In this document: positions 31,801-44,720 of the stretch, piece after piece
How positions within the stretch are numbered: the first letter of the stretch is position 1
Layout: the number at the start of each line of letters is the position of its first letter
Assembly: GCA_944474755.1 (NCBI GenBank)
Contig: OX104123.1
Coordinates: forward strand, 17,922,275-17,986,274
Direction: 5' to 3'
Length of the DNA: 64,000 nt
Source: Limnoperna fortunei
Taxonomy: Eukaryota; Mollusca; Bivalvia; Mytilida; Modiolidae
Notes under the pieces: generated by a model
Seen by the model: only the letters and a program-made list of their open reading frames with translations
Told to the model about the DNA's origin: nothing
Databases searched by the model: none
Made by a program: the position numbers and the translations under genes

Positions 31801-34140
31801 AAACATATTTCATAAGATTAGCCCTATGTTAGGGAGGTCAGTCAAAAATGAACATCATGGAATAATTGTCTTGTTTTGATAACTTTAAAGACCTTAAAAA
31901 ATGAGGAATTTAGCTGAAAAAATTTTGGAAATCGGTTGAGCGGTTCAAAAGTTATGACCATTTTAAGGGGCTGAAAAATGGCCATTTTCTGATTTTTGCC
32001 TTAAGTACCAAATTTTGCCAATATTTGAAGTCAAATTTTGTTGTTGCTTTATCAAGTAAATATTGTTTTTTTATTTCTTTATGTAGTACTCTACTTATGC
32101 TTTCACATGAATGATAATTTATGCATGCAGTTTATTTTGGGAAAAAATTATGAAGCGTCCAAAACTACCAAAAATGACTTTTTTATTTGTGTGTCGGCCA
32201 CCCCCATGTCTGGACTAGCATGTTCTAGTACACAAATCTATGTAAGGGTTTAACTAGAAAGACTGAATATTTGCGTACTTGTTGAAAGAAGTCCATTTTA
32301 TAGGAAATATTATTTATAATTGAATTAAATTTAATATTTTATAAAATATTTTATATTAATTTTCATTATTTAATCCTTCAAATTAATAGCGGCATTTTTT
32401 TGAAAAAAATTCACATTTTTCATCATAAAATTAACCAAAAAAATTCTAAAATTTTTTTAATGACAGATTTTTAATGACAAACTAGTTCTTAAACAATTCA
32501 ACTTGAAATTTTTTGAATAAAAAATTTTTGTACGGAAATATTTTAATTTATTTATATATACATATTTAATAAATAAAGGGGCACCAATAGGGAAAAAGGT
32601 GACAGGTAAGGCTATATCTCATACCATGCTTATGAAACTGTTGTTTAATTGGTAAGTATTAATTGTGTGCATGCACAAATATCTCTTCTTTTCTCAGTCT
32701 GTCAAATTATTTATAAGAAATTAATGCAAAATGGGTTTTTTTCTGTAGTTTTTCGAAACTCGTGAAAAATCCTGAAAATTCCATTATTTTACTTGTATAC
32801 AAATAATTAAAGGTGGTATGAACAAGCGTATGGTATCATTTTTATCACAGAGCTGTAGACTATCAAAGATACATGAAATACTTTCTTAATCATTATTATG
32901 GAAGTAACTGGACTCCCAGTTATCAGCCCTCCACCAATTATTTACAGTATTAAAAAACTCAATTATTGACCTTTTATCCTTCAGAATAATCTGTCGCAGA
33001 AAAACACATCAGTTCAAATAAAAAATTATATTATTTTGAATCAAATACACAATTTTTACCCCCAACATTTCAAATAACTGCTAAAATACCTTTAAAAATG
33101 TATTTTGACCCTAGTTTTTAAATTTTCAAAAAAAAAATGAAAAATTCATCAATTTAGAAAGTTTAGCAATATATACTGATAAAAAGTACAAGTGTATGGT
33201 GTCATTTTGAAGACCAAAATGTACCCAATAAAGAAAATGTAGAATATTTATGTAATTATGACAATAAAAATAGCTGTATTACAGTATATCAACCATTTAC
33301 CAAGCAATTTCGATTTTTTAGAAGTCTAATTGTCTCCCTTTAGTCGTCAAAATGACGTACTGACCAAAAATGGACAATTGTAGTAAAAGTCTCTGCTCAG
33401 ATTGCTGCTATGAAGAACATGTAAAGGCTTCAACAGTTAATGTAGATGAAGTTAGTTGCAAGAAATATGTATATTTACTGAAACTATATCAATCTTACAC
33501 CTCACGCTTTCAGTGAAGTCGTTGCCATCAAATTTTCGCAAGTATGGAGCTTTCATACACTTGGTTTTTTTTTTGGTTTTTTTAAATAACAGGTTATCAA
33601 AAAGTACATGAAATGTACCAGTAATTATATGACACAAGCAAATTTGAAGTGCCATAGTCTACTAACTGTAGATTATTTTAAGCAAGAGTAAATAATATAA
33701 TAAGTTATTATTAAAATTATTAACAGAAAAAAATGGCAATAGTTATTGTAATAAATAAAAACTACATGAATACTAAGTTACAGGTAGTTACATAAAACTA
33801 ATACAATTAAAGATTAAATGATATTATTCATTTAAAATGTATGTTCCCATAAGTTCTATTAAAATCTTCATTTTAAACATATTAATAATATTTATTAATG
33901 TATTTATTATGTTGAAACATAATTGATAATTGGTATTATTCATATTTTTGGACAACATCTACAAAGAATTGTTTTTTACATTCAATAAAAGTATTAATTC
34001 TGTTTAATTGTATATTAATATAATTTAAAGTATGGGCAATTCTACTTTTGTACATCCACCCAATAAATCTTTAAAAAGATAACAAACATGGAAATATTTA
34101 TTTTCATTTCAAACTAAATATAGTACTTTGTATTCTATCG
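31801..34140. other. No gene seen in 2.3 kb
   Basis: Very AT-rich. There are phrases of common molluscan intergenic repeats (AAATCGGTTGAGCGGTTC, AAAAGTTATGACCATTTTAA at about 31930), but no open frame with plausible composition and no long hairpin or tandem array. Confidence 0.45.
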
Positions 34141-34179
34141 AATATGCAATGTTACCATGTAAATTAAGAAAACACACGA

Positions 34180-35060
34180 GAACGACGAAAGGACTCTAGA
34201 AAGGTGAATCGATAGGACATAAGTAATTCCGAATGAATCAAATTGCGTCATACAAATTTCTGATTGGTTCAACTTGTTGTCCTGTTGGGAGAATTTACCT
34301 ACTTAATATTCATGACTGTTATTTTTAATCTTTTGTCAAAATAATAAATAAATCATGTAAGAACATACATATCTCTACTAAAAAGGATGCAAATTATACA
34401 TATATTATTTGTGTATACAACGTTCAGGTATTTGTATAGATATTTTCTACTTTCGGGGACAACGTAGCTTGACCCTGCGGTAACACGATTCTGTTTAAGA
34501 TACTTTTTAAAGGTTAATCTGCTACTTACCGTTTGTGATTGGCCTCCATGGCCGAGGTCCATCGTTGTTAGTCAATTTGTTCGTCAGTCCATGAAGGAAA
34601 ACTTCAATAACACTAAATTTTGCCAGTCAAACGTTTTTTCAGCGTCTTGTATCAACTGCGCATCCGGGTGAGCACAGTTCAACGTCCGATAACTCTACCC
34701 GCCACAACCAGACGATCAATTTCGAAAATATGGTCCATACGTTCAGTGATTTCCGCGAGTTAGCTTAGTTAATCCATTGAAACTATGCAGACATATCTCT
34801 AGCTGAAGGTTACAGTTATTAATATCCGTTTGTGCTGCTATTGCGCTAAAGCGAAAATGACGATTTTGATCACTGTTTTGTAAATTTAATATTTTTTCAC
34901 TTCGATTTCGATTTTCTTTTTAACCAGCACATTCAAAATTAAAAAAATTCAAGAAATAATGCAAATTTTAAGCCATCGATGGACAAAATCGGCCGTATAA
35001 TAGCTAGCGGATTTAATTTTGAAAACGGGTCATTCATTGACACACAAATCATCATGGCGG
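34180..35060 (+). promoter_or_regulatory. Probable 5' region of the BEN-like gene
   Basis: CpGs are denser than in the flanks. Inverted CCAAT boxes occur at about 34261 (CTGATTGGTT) and 34537 (GTGATTGGCC), with a strong donor-like CATCCGG|GTGAGC at about 34668. A short frame from ATGGCGGCCG (35054) is open for about 30 codons. I could not connect any ATG to exon 35455 in phase through a strong donor, so the first coding exon remains open. Confidence 0.35.
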
Positions 35061-35454
35061 CCGATTTCTGGCAACGACTCCACTTCGGACGTTCGGCAAA
35101 TATGCTTCAACATGAATTTATTTTAAAAAAAAATCACATATTCTGAATTTTTAAAAGCTCTACTTTCATCAGATATATTTTTTATAACAAAACTCCGATT
35201 TTTTGTTGGTTTTCTGCTGAAATGAAAAAGTGCTAAAACAACCATTTTCTTGTTTGTCAGAATATAAATAACGTTATCGAGGCCAACCTTCGACCACCCT
35301 ACCTATGTGTAACCAAATGTAAGCCTCAACCTTGAAATTTTTGTGTGGGTAGACCATAAAAAAAAATGATAGGGGCATGTCATGTCTTACAGACATACCA
35401 TCTAGTTTTATCAAGGCCTGATTGTACCTACTGACATTAAAATAATCTTTTCAG

Positions 35455-38400
35455 AGTGGTTCCTTGTTAGATTTACAAACGACGACGAGGTGTCGGAACC
35501 AGTCCAGGGTCACGACTTGGAAGATGCCATGACAGGAGAAAGTGGGGACGAGAAAAAATTCAATGTTGGGAATTTAGTGAATGCTCCTTGGTATGGAGGC
35601 CGGTTGTATGAGGGAAAAGTGATATATGAAAGTGGTATGCATCTAGTGTCCATAATTTTTGTCCTATAAAATTTTGTTAGTTCATAATCTAGTAGTCATG
35701 CAACTGCCAATTTTTTACTCGGAGTCTGCATAAATTGCAGCGATTCCGAAGGTAGTCAGACTGACCCAAATGTCCAGTAAAAAATGCTTCAGTCCAGGAA
35801 GAAATTTGGAAATTTTATATTGAAATGTTAGCACAAATCTGCAATTTTGTATGTTTGGTCCGGGAAAAGTTAAAGACCTTCGTAATCACTGTATAAAAAA
35901 ATTAACTGGGGCTATGAAGAATTTGAAAATTTTATAATATGGCCTATATGGGAAAATTTCGATTTATGACACCATTCATTTGTAATTTCTAAGAATGTCG
36001 TCGTCTGCTGACCGACATAGCACCAAACTTTGCATGAATATACCTTTAGACATCCATATTTTGCTTCTTTGGCAATGATTGTATAATATATCATTTATGC
36101 AGATAACAAGGAAGAATGCAGAAGAGAGTATATTAGACTGACAACAAAAAAGACGTCAACTGGAAATAAAAATAGGAAAAATAAAGGTGACAACAAAAAT
36201 GACAAGAAGTCTGAGAAAACTGGTGAAAAGTCCCCTGGCAGTAAGATAAAACAGGCTGATAAAGAGTATGATCCCGATATTGCAAAAAAGAAAAAAGGTA
36301 ATTTAGGCCTTATAAAATAATTCCATCAATCTCATCCAGCTTTCTGAAAAATTTGGGGTGGACGGGCGAATAAATTTTATATTTTCGTTTGTCCGTTTTT
36401 AGTTATGGGATGAAACGTCCTGCAGCGAAAATAACACATCTATATGACTATATGTGTAATGACACCAGTAAACGAATGAAAAGTCATAAAATATCAATGA
36501 ACAAACGAAGAAATAAATTATTAATGTTGCTTACCACTGAACTGTGTGTGTCTCATCTATAGCAATCAATTTTAATTTCTCCTGGTAGACGCTCGACTTC
36601 AATATCCCTCTCCACTTTTTGTCGCCAACAAGCTTTTGGACTACCAAAAACAAATTCAAACTCTTAGCGAGTGATTTTCCGCTTCCCGTCTTGGTACCAA
36701 CAAAAACATATTTTCCTTGTAAAATTGCTTAAATGGATGTAACCTGATTTTTAGTGCGGCTAAAAATGTTGAGTTTTTCACAAAAATCTTTCTCGAAGCT
36801 GGGCACTGACATTTTACTTTAAGAATAACATCAAACCGACATACAAGCCTTATTCTGATTGGCTGATTATGATGTAATATAAAAGGACGCAACATGTGAA
36901 TCTGTAAGGTGGCATTGGCGGGAATTACAAAAAACTAATCTAGATCTGCCAAGGGTGAAGAGAGGGGGGACCTGATCGTAACACTTGGCTAGCGAAGATT
37001 TTTTTCTTGTTTTCCGAGTAACCTTTAGTTTTAATTATTCATGCAACGAAAAAATCCCAATTTGTGTTTAATCTTAAAACAAAACCTCAAAGTGTGGCAT
37101 ATGATCTGTCATTTCATAGCTTGTCAAATATTAAGGAAGACCTTTATAATTTTTGCTTCACATTAATTGCTATTGTTTATTACAATAACTGAGGAGGCTG
37201 TTTTAAATTTAATTCCAGAAACCAATGCTGAGAAAAAATTGAAAGCTTCGTTTATTCAAAAAACTAACATAGAGGAGGCAAACGAAATATTCAAGCTGCA
37301 CATTGGGCTCAAAGGTAATTGATCTACCGGTCTATACAAAAAAAACTTTGGAATTTTCAAATTCTAGTTTCCCCTCTTTTCATAAAGACGCTGAAACTCC
37401 TGCACATTTGGTTGATGAACTTTAAACTTTTGAAAAGAATTCAAAAGTTTTTTTCAGACAGATTACGCATTACGCTTCAGTCAGAAAGAGTTTTCATGCT
37501 GAAACTAGTTTTAACAAATTAATTATTATACTGTTAAAATTTTAATAATTGTAAAATTAATTACTAATTTTAATTGTAGATGCAGGTCAAGCCGAAGGAT
37601 CTAGACAACAGAACGGCCAGACCCTGACAGAACGGTCATCAACTGCACCAGATCGCAGTCCACAAATTTTGGTTCAAAGAACAACTCTTACCCAAGGTAA
37701 ATATATAAATCTGAAAAAAGTTTCAGTTCAGTCAGTTTCTGAAGCTGTCGGACCAACACATGTCCTGTAAAAACTGGTTCAGTCTCCTAAAAATGTCAAA
37801 AAATATATGTAATATTTTATCAATTACGTCAAACTAAAGGTAGTCAGTTTCTAAAATTTGTTAAAAATTACTGAAGTTAAAATTTTAATTGTAGATGCAG
37901 ATCAAGCTAATGGATTTAGACCACAGAATGGTCTGACCCTGACTGAACGGTCATCAACTGCACCAGGTCCAGATAATTTGGTTCAAAGAACAACTCTTAC
38001 CAATACCCAAGGTAAATATTTAAGTCTGAAAAAAGTTTCAGTTCACAGTATGATTCTGAAGGAGTCTGACGGACACATGTGTAAAAATTGGTTCAGTCCC
38101 CTAAAACGCATACAAAAATGTATGTTCAGTCCCGGAAAAGTAAGAAAAAACATTTTCAGACAGATTACGCTTCAGTCAGAAAGAGTTTTCATGCTGAAAC
38201 TAGTTTTATATAAAATTTAACACAAATTCAAGAAGTTAAAAATTTCATTGTAGATGCAGGACAAGTCGAGGGATCTAGACAACAGAACGGCCAGAACCTG
38301 ACAGAACGGTCATCAACTGCACCAGGTCGCAGTCCACAAATTTTGGTTCAAAAAACAACTCTTACCCAAGGTAAATATATAAATCTGAAAAAAGTTTCAG

Positions 38401-41400
38401 TTCAGTCAGTTTCTGAAGGTGTCGGACCAACACATGTCCTGTAAAAACTGGTTCAGTCTCCTAAAAATGTCAAAAAATATATGTAATATTTTATCAATTA
38501 TGTCAAACTAAAGGTAGTCAGTTTCTAAAATTTGTTAAAAATTACTGAAGTTAAAATTTTAAATGTAGATGCAGATCAAGCTAACGGATTTAGACTACAG
38601 AATGGTCTGACCCTGACTGAACTGTCACTAATTGCACCAGGTCTTAAGTGGAAAAATAATTTGGTTGAAAGAACAACTCTAACCCAAGGTAAATATATAT
38701 AAATCTGAAAAAAGTTTCAGTTCACTGCCAGATTCTGAAGGTGTCCAACACATGTCCTGTAAAAATTGGTTCAGTCTCCTAAAAAAGTTTTTAAAAAATA
38801 TAAAAATGTATGTTCAGTCCAGTAAAATTAAAAAGATTCAGTTCACAGTCAGATTCTGCATAAAAAGTTCAAAATTATTGTTCACATGACATTTGCTAAA
38901 CAGATCAATTGATTGCAATTATTTTTGGACAATTGTACAATACTATTGAAAAAAAAAGTTGAATTTTATTAATTATTAGTCAAATTTAAGGTAGAACTGA
39001 AGTTAAAATTTTAATTGCAGATGCAGGTCAAGCTGAAGGATTTAGACATCAGAAGTTACAGAACGGCCAGACCCTTACTGAACGATCATCAACGCCAGTC
39101 ATTAAGTTGTCAAGTTGTCAAGAGAATTTGGTTCAAGAAACAGCAGTCCAAGGTAACTTTAATTTGGGTCACGCATCAAAGATGTGCTATCCTATATTTT
39201 CACCTTGGCTCGTTTGTTTATCATCAATATCTTGTGAACATTAAAACTCAATCTTTGTGGAGAACTATTAGCCAATATGTAGCATATCTATGGTACTATT
39301 TGTAGTGGGGGTTATGAATTTATGATATTTTACCGGTAGATGAGTCTTAGGTAACTTTGATATGGCCCAATAGGAATGAGATCACTGCGACCTACATTTT
39401 GGCGCAAAATGTTTTGGTAACATTTCTTCCGTGTTTTCATCATTTTTGATAGCAAAACATTTTCTGACTTTGGTAACATTTCTTCCGTGTTTTCATCATT
39501 TTTGATAGCACAACATTTTCTGACAAGATTTGATCAATAAACTATTTTAAAGTTCTTAGCTAGTGAACAATTCCTTCAAATAGCACAACATTGATCTAAG
39601 ATTTTGACAGGAATTCAGACCAGTGACTAAAAATTTTGACTTCTATTTTTGAGGACCTGAAAAATGTTTAGGGTTGGCAATTTTTGCTGCCAAAAAAATA
39701 GGGTTGGTCGGAAAGCAGGAAACAAACATATATTTTATTTTGGCCCTAATTGGTCTTTCGTCATTGTGACCTATATTTTACGCATGAGTGACTTAGGTTA
39801 GTTTCTTAGTTGAGATCTACAAAAAATATGTATAAACGGGAGAGCCATCCATGGCTTACAGACACACCATCTAGTCAGTTACTTCTACTTTGTGTCGATT
39901 TCTTTTTAGATTGCAGTTCAAAAGGTACATTTACCAATTTATTAAATCAATGTGCGGACTGTGTTATTAAAGAAAGTAGAATGAATCAGTTAAGAGACTA
40001 TGCTTCTCAACTGGAGAGAGATAGAGACGGGTGGAGGGCGGAGGCCATCCGCACACAAACACAACTAGGTAAGGCAAACATTAAAAATATCTTTGTTTCC
40101 CCTCCCCGACTGGGGTTTTCTGGTTATGGGTAGGTTGGGAAATTATTTTATCACAAAATGCATGAAATCGCCAAAAAAACACCACCAATAAGAAAAAAAA
40201 ATGTGTTCAAAATCTGGCAATAAAATTTTTTGGGTAGGGGCCTTTTGGACTGGGTAGGTAGCGGGAGGGGAAACAAACTTAACAATATTTTAATTTAGGC
40301 CTAATACATAATTTTATATATATTCACTCTTTTCTGATTTTATCTGTATACAAGAAACTCTCTAAACCAACGTTAACGAAACAATAATAAGATATGATCA
40401 TTAAAAATCAACAGTGAAAAGATATATTGAATCACAGTGACACTGCAGATACAATTGAGAAATTATATCCCGACATGATATGTCCGAAATACATGTATGT
40501 GTTACTTTGATATGCTTCACTCATGACTGTATATAAAAATGTACTTCATTAATTATAGATGAAATTCTTACAAGACAGTCTGCTGACACAAGTCTCCACA
40601 ATCGGACAGGAGTCGAAGGATACTACACACCAAAACGAGGAATCCAAATTCCAAAATGTTATTTTGTAAGTATTAATAAAGAATTTCCAGTTATAGCACA
40701 TTCAACAGGGATGTGATTGTTCCTCCTGGATGAATTCCTCTGGTCTAGTCGAAATTTGCAAAAACCAAAAGTTGCCAGGTCTTGTCAAATCAGACTTTTT
40801 AGGGGGTAGAGTCTAGTGGTTTCCTCTTGAGTGGTTCGTGTGGGTTGCTTGGGGTATTTAAAAAAAGTATAACTCTACTCAAAAGCTGCTACATTATTCC
40901 TCTTAGTATTACATGTAAATGAAATTCACTGTTTATAATAAACCACCTCCGTCACAGGTTCACCTTTTAGTTTACCTTTTTGTTTAAGGCTGTTCGCTGG
41001 TCAGTTGAAAAATAACAAGGTATCTAAATTTATATATCTGAGGAAAAGGCCATAGGTAATGGTACAAAATAGGCTTAAAAAATGCATAGGAAAACTAAGG
41101 TTGCCGAACTCGTTTTCGAGATGATAAGCATTCAAATTTTGTCGGGAAAAGGTTTTCTCTGACTTTTTCATAGGTTTTTCATTAGACTTGTTTTAGTGTA
41201 AAAACCAAAGAAAAAATAACAAGAAATTTACAGAACTTACACATTACCTCTTTATGAACCAATAAACTCTATTTTAAAAATTGGGGGTTACTGGGCAAAA
41301 AAAAAATCCCTATTTTATTGGTAAAATCCAAACGATTCCGAAAATCTGACAGAAATTTCAAAAATTGATCAGCGATTATCCTTAAGTTGATTTCCTGGAA

Positions 41401-42653
41401 ACGGAAAGTCTGACCTCCCCTTCATGAAATTTTGTACACTTATTTATCATCAAATGGACTAAGAACAATACCATCTTCGAAGATGGAACAACAGAAGAAT
41501 GGAGAGATTTCGCCAAATGTATGCCAAGCGGGACATCTGTGTCTTGAAAACACAGCTTTGCTTGTTTTGTTTTTTTTAATGTCGGACAGATTTTGGTTTT
41601 ATTTCTATTTGAATTATGTATATTTTTCAGATAACCCAACAAGAACAAGGGTACGTCCCGCTTGTAGAGGACTGTAATATCTTTGTGCCAACGAAATGGC
41701 TGGCAGAATTGCAAGGCTACTTTAAAAACAAGACAAAGTCCCACTGTCTAAAACTCTTAATGAATGGTTTCTATGAACCGGGAGATTTGATAAACCAGAC
41801 AGCATTGACTGTTTTTCAGACAGAACTTGGGAAAGCATTGAAAGGTATTTATTTTATGATATAGGAATGTGATTGAGCATGTGACTTAAAGTCACAGACT
41901 TTGACATTGTTTTATTAAAAGTATGCATGCATTTATCAACAATCCAACGTACATTGAGTATGAAAACATATATTCTTTAATTTTCATTACCTTGAAAAAA
42001 AAGAATGGAAATGGGGAGTATATCAAAAAGAAAACAACCCAAAGCCACCAAAGGGTCTTCAGTGAACAGCGAGGAAACGAGGAACCCCTGAATAAATGGG
42101 TCCTGGGAAATAAAGTCTTGTCTTTAATACTGTGGATTCATTTATTTTCGTGAATTGATCAAAAATTATGAGTTTGTGGGTTCTTAAATTCATGGTTCTG
42201 AGGTCTATTGCATACAAAGCAATGCTAAATATACTTTTCGTGGTAAACCTAATTTTGAGTGTCAGTTCCACCCACAAAAATTGATACCCCATGAAAAATA
42301 ATTGTATGTATGTAGATGCAACAGCTCCCATTTGAAACTGCACTTTACAATCTTTTTTCCGGATGAAATGACAAAAGGTTTTTCCAGAAAAAAAATTAAT
42401 AGAAGAGAGAGGTCTGAACTCTCATCATATAGGGGTAAAAATCAATTTTGCGAAGGAATAATGTGAAATGAGATGATGAAACTTTTTTTCAATTTTGTGA
42501 ATACCTTTTTTTATTTTATTTTCAGCTTATGCCATAAAAAAGCTATTGATGGTTGCAACAAGTGTTGTAAAGGGTATTAATTCCAAAATCGGAACGTCCA
42601 ACAGAACATTTAAGTCACTTAAAGGGTCAAAATGTTCAATTAGTGCTAATTAA
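35455..42653 (+). CDS. BEN-domain-like protein with Tudor-like N-terminus, 12 in-phase exons (5' end missing)
   Basis: Exons: 35455-35634, 36103-36297, 37219-37314, 37580-37696, 37895-38011, 38254-38370, 38569-38688, 39021-39152, 39910-40068, 40559-40665, 41631-41844, 42526-42653 (stop 42651-42653). All introns are GT-AG and every junction joins in phase, giving about 560 residues. The N-terminus (FNVGNLVNAPWYGGRLYEGK) looks like a Tudor-type barrel. Next come a Lys-rich linker, a short helical exon (NIEEANEIFKLHIGLK), five homologous exons, and a charged coiled-coil-like exon (NQLRDYASQLERDRDGW). The exon at 41631 (NIFVPTKWLAELQ, HCLKLLMNGFYEPGDLINQT) with the last exon fits a BEN domain, a DNA-binding or adaptor fold. 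A nuclear chromatin role is inferred. A possible AATAAA lies at 42660. Nothing in it is broken. Confidence 0.75.
36534..36812 (-). pseudogene. RecQ-like helicase N-terminal exon fragment, in an intron
   Basis: On the minus strand ATG 36812-36810 starts MSVPSFEKDFCEKLNIFSR, then TKNQVTSI-stop-AILQGKY. It continues VFVGTKTGSGKSLAKSL (Walker A) and LKLIAIDETHTVQW (Walker B, DETH in place of DEAH), ending at a donor-like CAGTG|GTAAGC. The order and spacing match the first part of a RecQ-type helicase core. One stop (TAA where CAA/Gln is expected) breaks it, and no downstream exon is present. Upstream on this strand are an inverted CCAAT box and an AT box, so the piece carries what looks like its own 5' region. 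It was probably copied from a larger gene. Confidence 0.6.
37580..39152 (+). repeat. Five tandem homologous exons of the BEN-like gene
   Basis: Exons at 37580, 37895, 38254, 38569 and 39021 each start DAxQAxG after a TAG or CAG acceptor, continue QNGxTLTERSS and end NLVQxTxxTQ before AAG|GTAAxT. All are phase 1-1, 117-132 bp. Copies 1 and 3 are nearly identical, as are 2 and 4, including flanking intron sequence. A two-exon block was therefore duplicated most recently, after older single-exon duplications. Confidence 0.92.
39413..39523 (+). repeat. 57-bp tandem duplication in an intron
   Basis: TTTGGTAACATTTCTTCCG through GATAGCA(A/C)AACATTTTCTGAC occurs twice in direct succession in the intron after the fifth cassette exon. 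Confidence 0.85.
40090..40285. repeat. Inverted-repeat element in an intron
   Basis: Arms TTTGTTTCCCCTCCCC (left, about 40093) and GGAGGGGAAACAAA (right, about 40265) enclose about 160 bp containing TGGGTAGG phrases. It resembles a miniature inverted-repeat element. A related piece with AGGGTTGG...GGAAACAAA lies at 39670-39735. Confidence 0.6.
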
Positions 42654-42939
42654 TTCCAAAATAAAATATTTTTAATCTTGAAAATATTAATTATTTTCAT
42701 TCAGCAGCTTCATTTGTAAATAGATGTATTTGATTCCTTGTGGCTGTTCAAGTATCAATGGTGCATAGTAGTAGATATATGGACCAATTATAAGAAACAA
42801 TATGTACAATTTTATAAATGTTTGGAGTACAAAAAAATAACTTACCAAGAACCGCATGCTTTCAATACCCATATACATGTAATACTGGAACAAATATCAC
42901 ACCACAACAATATATTCAAGCATCAATCACTAAATAGTT

Positions 42940-43195
42940 CATGAGGAATTTGCAGCAGATTTACCGCAAAGTTTGCTGAAAACTTGCTGCAGGTTTGCAG
43001 TTAGCTGCGATGTTGGCGAGAGTTTGCAGCTACATGTCCATATAAGGTTAAAGAATTTATCTGCTGCAGACTTGCTGCAAACCTAATTTGCATGGTAAAA
43101 AGTCACGGCAGACTTACAGCAGACAGTTTACCGCTCATTTACAGCAACTTTGCTGAAGATCAGCGGCAACAGGTTGCGGGAGACCTCTTTTTTTG
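42940..43195. repeat. CTGCAGA/GCAAAC-rich degenerate repeat
   Basis: Words such as TTGCTGCA, GCAGACTTGC and TTTGCAGC recur on both strands over 250 bp just downstream of the BEN-like gene. No open frame is supported. Confidence 0.55.
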
Positions 43196-43855
43196 GTAAG
43201 GGAGCATGTATGAACAGAAATTTCCGTTGTTTTATATTGTTTATTCTTAAAACCTGCAAGTCTTTAATTCGCGTATTTTTATTGTTTGGTTTTAAATGGG
43301 AGCCATTACTCTCTGTAATGAATTATACGAAGGCAGCACAAACACGAATATCAACAGTAACAAATAACTACATGTTCGTTTTTAATTACAAACTACAACA
43401 AATATTTTTTTCATTATCACAAAATTTGTATAATTCGCATATTATATTGAATATTCACCACAGAATTTTGCTATCGAAAAAGAATTTGATGTAAGGTACT
43501 CGATAATCATTTAAGCAACATAATACACTAAAATAAATTGAAGTATTGCGCAAAATGTTCTAGTAATTGAACATACCAGGATTCTGGTATGTGGAGCTTC
43601 CATATTCATCACACAAACATTTTATTTTTAATTTTTAAATTTCTTAAATAATTATCAACACAGTGTGTAAGTGTTCACTGTTAAATACAGATTTGTTTCT
43701 TCCCATCCTCGGAAGAAAAAATTTTCTAGCAAATCAAACGTCAGTATTTACGTACAATTTATGTAGTAAATGCTTTAAATGAATTCAACTTGGGTTACTG
43801 ATCTTAATATCTGAAAACGTGTCTTTTCCGATTCAGTAGTAATACTAGTTAACAA
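43196..43855. other. No gene seen
   Basis: AT-rich. The open frame at 43150-43494 begins inside the CTGCAGA-rich repeat and has AT-driven composition. Confidence 0.45.
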
Positions 43856-43857
43856 AA

Positions 43858-44175
43858 GATGTCAGATGGCTCAAGTGCTCGACTGCGAGTTGCTCAGCAC
43901 CTCACCGAGTACTGGGTAGGGATATCCTCTTGTTGGGGGGTATCAGGTCAAAGTACTGTTATCCTGACTGCGGACCAGAGTGGGTAATGCCAGAGAATGC
44001 TACGCTTCTTGCATTATAAAGACCATTGTGTTGACATCGACAAGAAAAGGTTCGCTGCTGTATTTTTCCACCTCTACCCATACTTTTTCAGTGGCATTCA
44101 AAATTTCACTCTGGCACCGAGAACACGCACTTCCCAGATGTAACCTCTGCCACATGTCATCCCCCATTTAATGCG
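43858..44175 (+). repeat. Diverged retroposon, 5' part
   Basis: GAGTACTGGGTAGGGATATC, CTCTTGTTGGGGGGT and CTGACTGCGGACCAGAGTGG align with 45095-45350. The 3' core is missing, so this copy is incomplete. Confidence 0.7.
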
Positions 44176-44309
44176 GCACAACATTTATCGTCTGCCCATT
44201 ACGTTTGTAAACTAAGAATGATTTTTGTAAAATAATACACGAGATCTTTTTTAATTTTTTTACTCTACTTATCATTTTGTATTCAGGTTTTTATAAGCAT
44301 TACTGCATT

Positions 44310-44472
44310 TGTACGCGAAGCTTATCCACCATGATACTGTACAGTTGTCAGTTGTATAAACCATGATATTCATGAATTTATTATTTATTTATATTTAGAA
44401 TAATATTTATATTATTTATTTTTTAACAATAAATATAATTCTAAATATAAACAAATAATAAATTCATGAATA
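44310..44472. repeat. AT-rich inverted repeat next to repeat D
   Basis: GATATTCATGAATTTATTAT (about 44367) and its near reverse complement ATAATAAATTCATGAATATC (about 44455) flank a TTATTTATTTTTTAAC loop. TACAGTTGTCAGTTGTATAA further left also pairs with TTATATAACTGATAACTGTA, extending the hairpin. It may be one end of the element at 44437-44720. Confidence 0.7.
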
Positions 44473-44720
44473 TCAAAAAGTTTCAGATTAAGGTGGTTTA
44501 TATAACTGATAACTGTACAGTACTCCCTTTTGTAATGACTAATAGCTGTGATCCGAGAAAGTTCAAGATCAATAAAATCAGACCCGATAACGTCACCACC
44601 AGTTGCTGAGATGTACCAATAACCAAATTGTAGATTGATATTGACACTGAAGAAGGCCATCAGTTGATCGAATATTTTATCGTATTTATTATTAATATAT
44701 TTATTTTATAGCAGAAACAT
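44437..44720 (+). repeat. Dispersed repeat D, copy 2
   Basis: Direct copy of 30632-30915 with scattered substitutions and small indels. Both end near TTTATAGCAGAAACATCT. Confidence 0.8.

Noticed and set aside
37858..38220. 120-codon open frame in the BEN-like gene
   Set aside because: It reads one cassette exon plus its introns; both splice sites of exon 37895-38011 are clear and the intronic part is not conserved as protein.
41382..41744. 120-codon minus-strand frame
   Set aside because: It is antisense to the BEN-domain exon and its intron and has no splice or family support.
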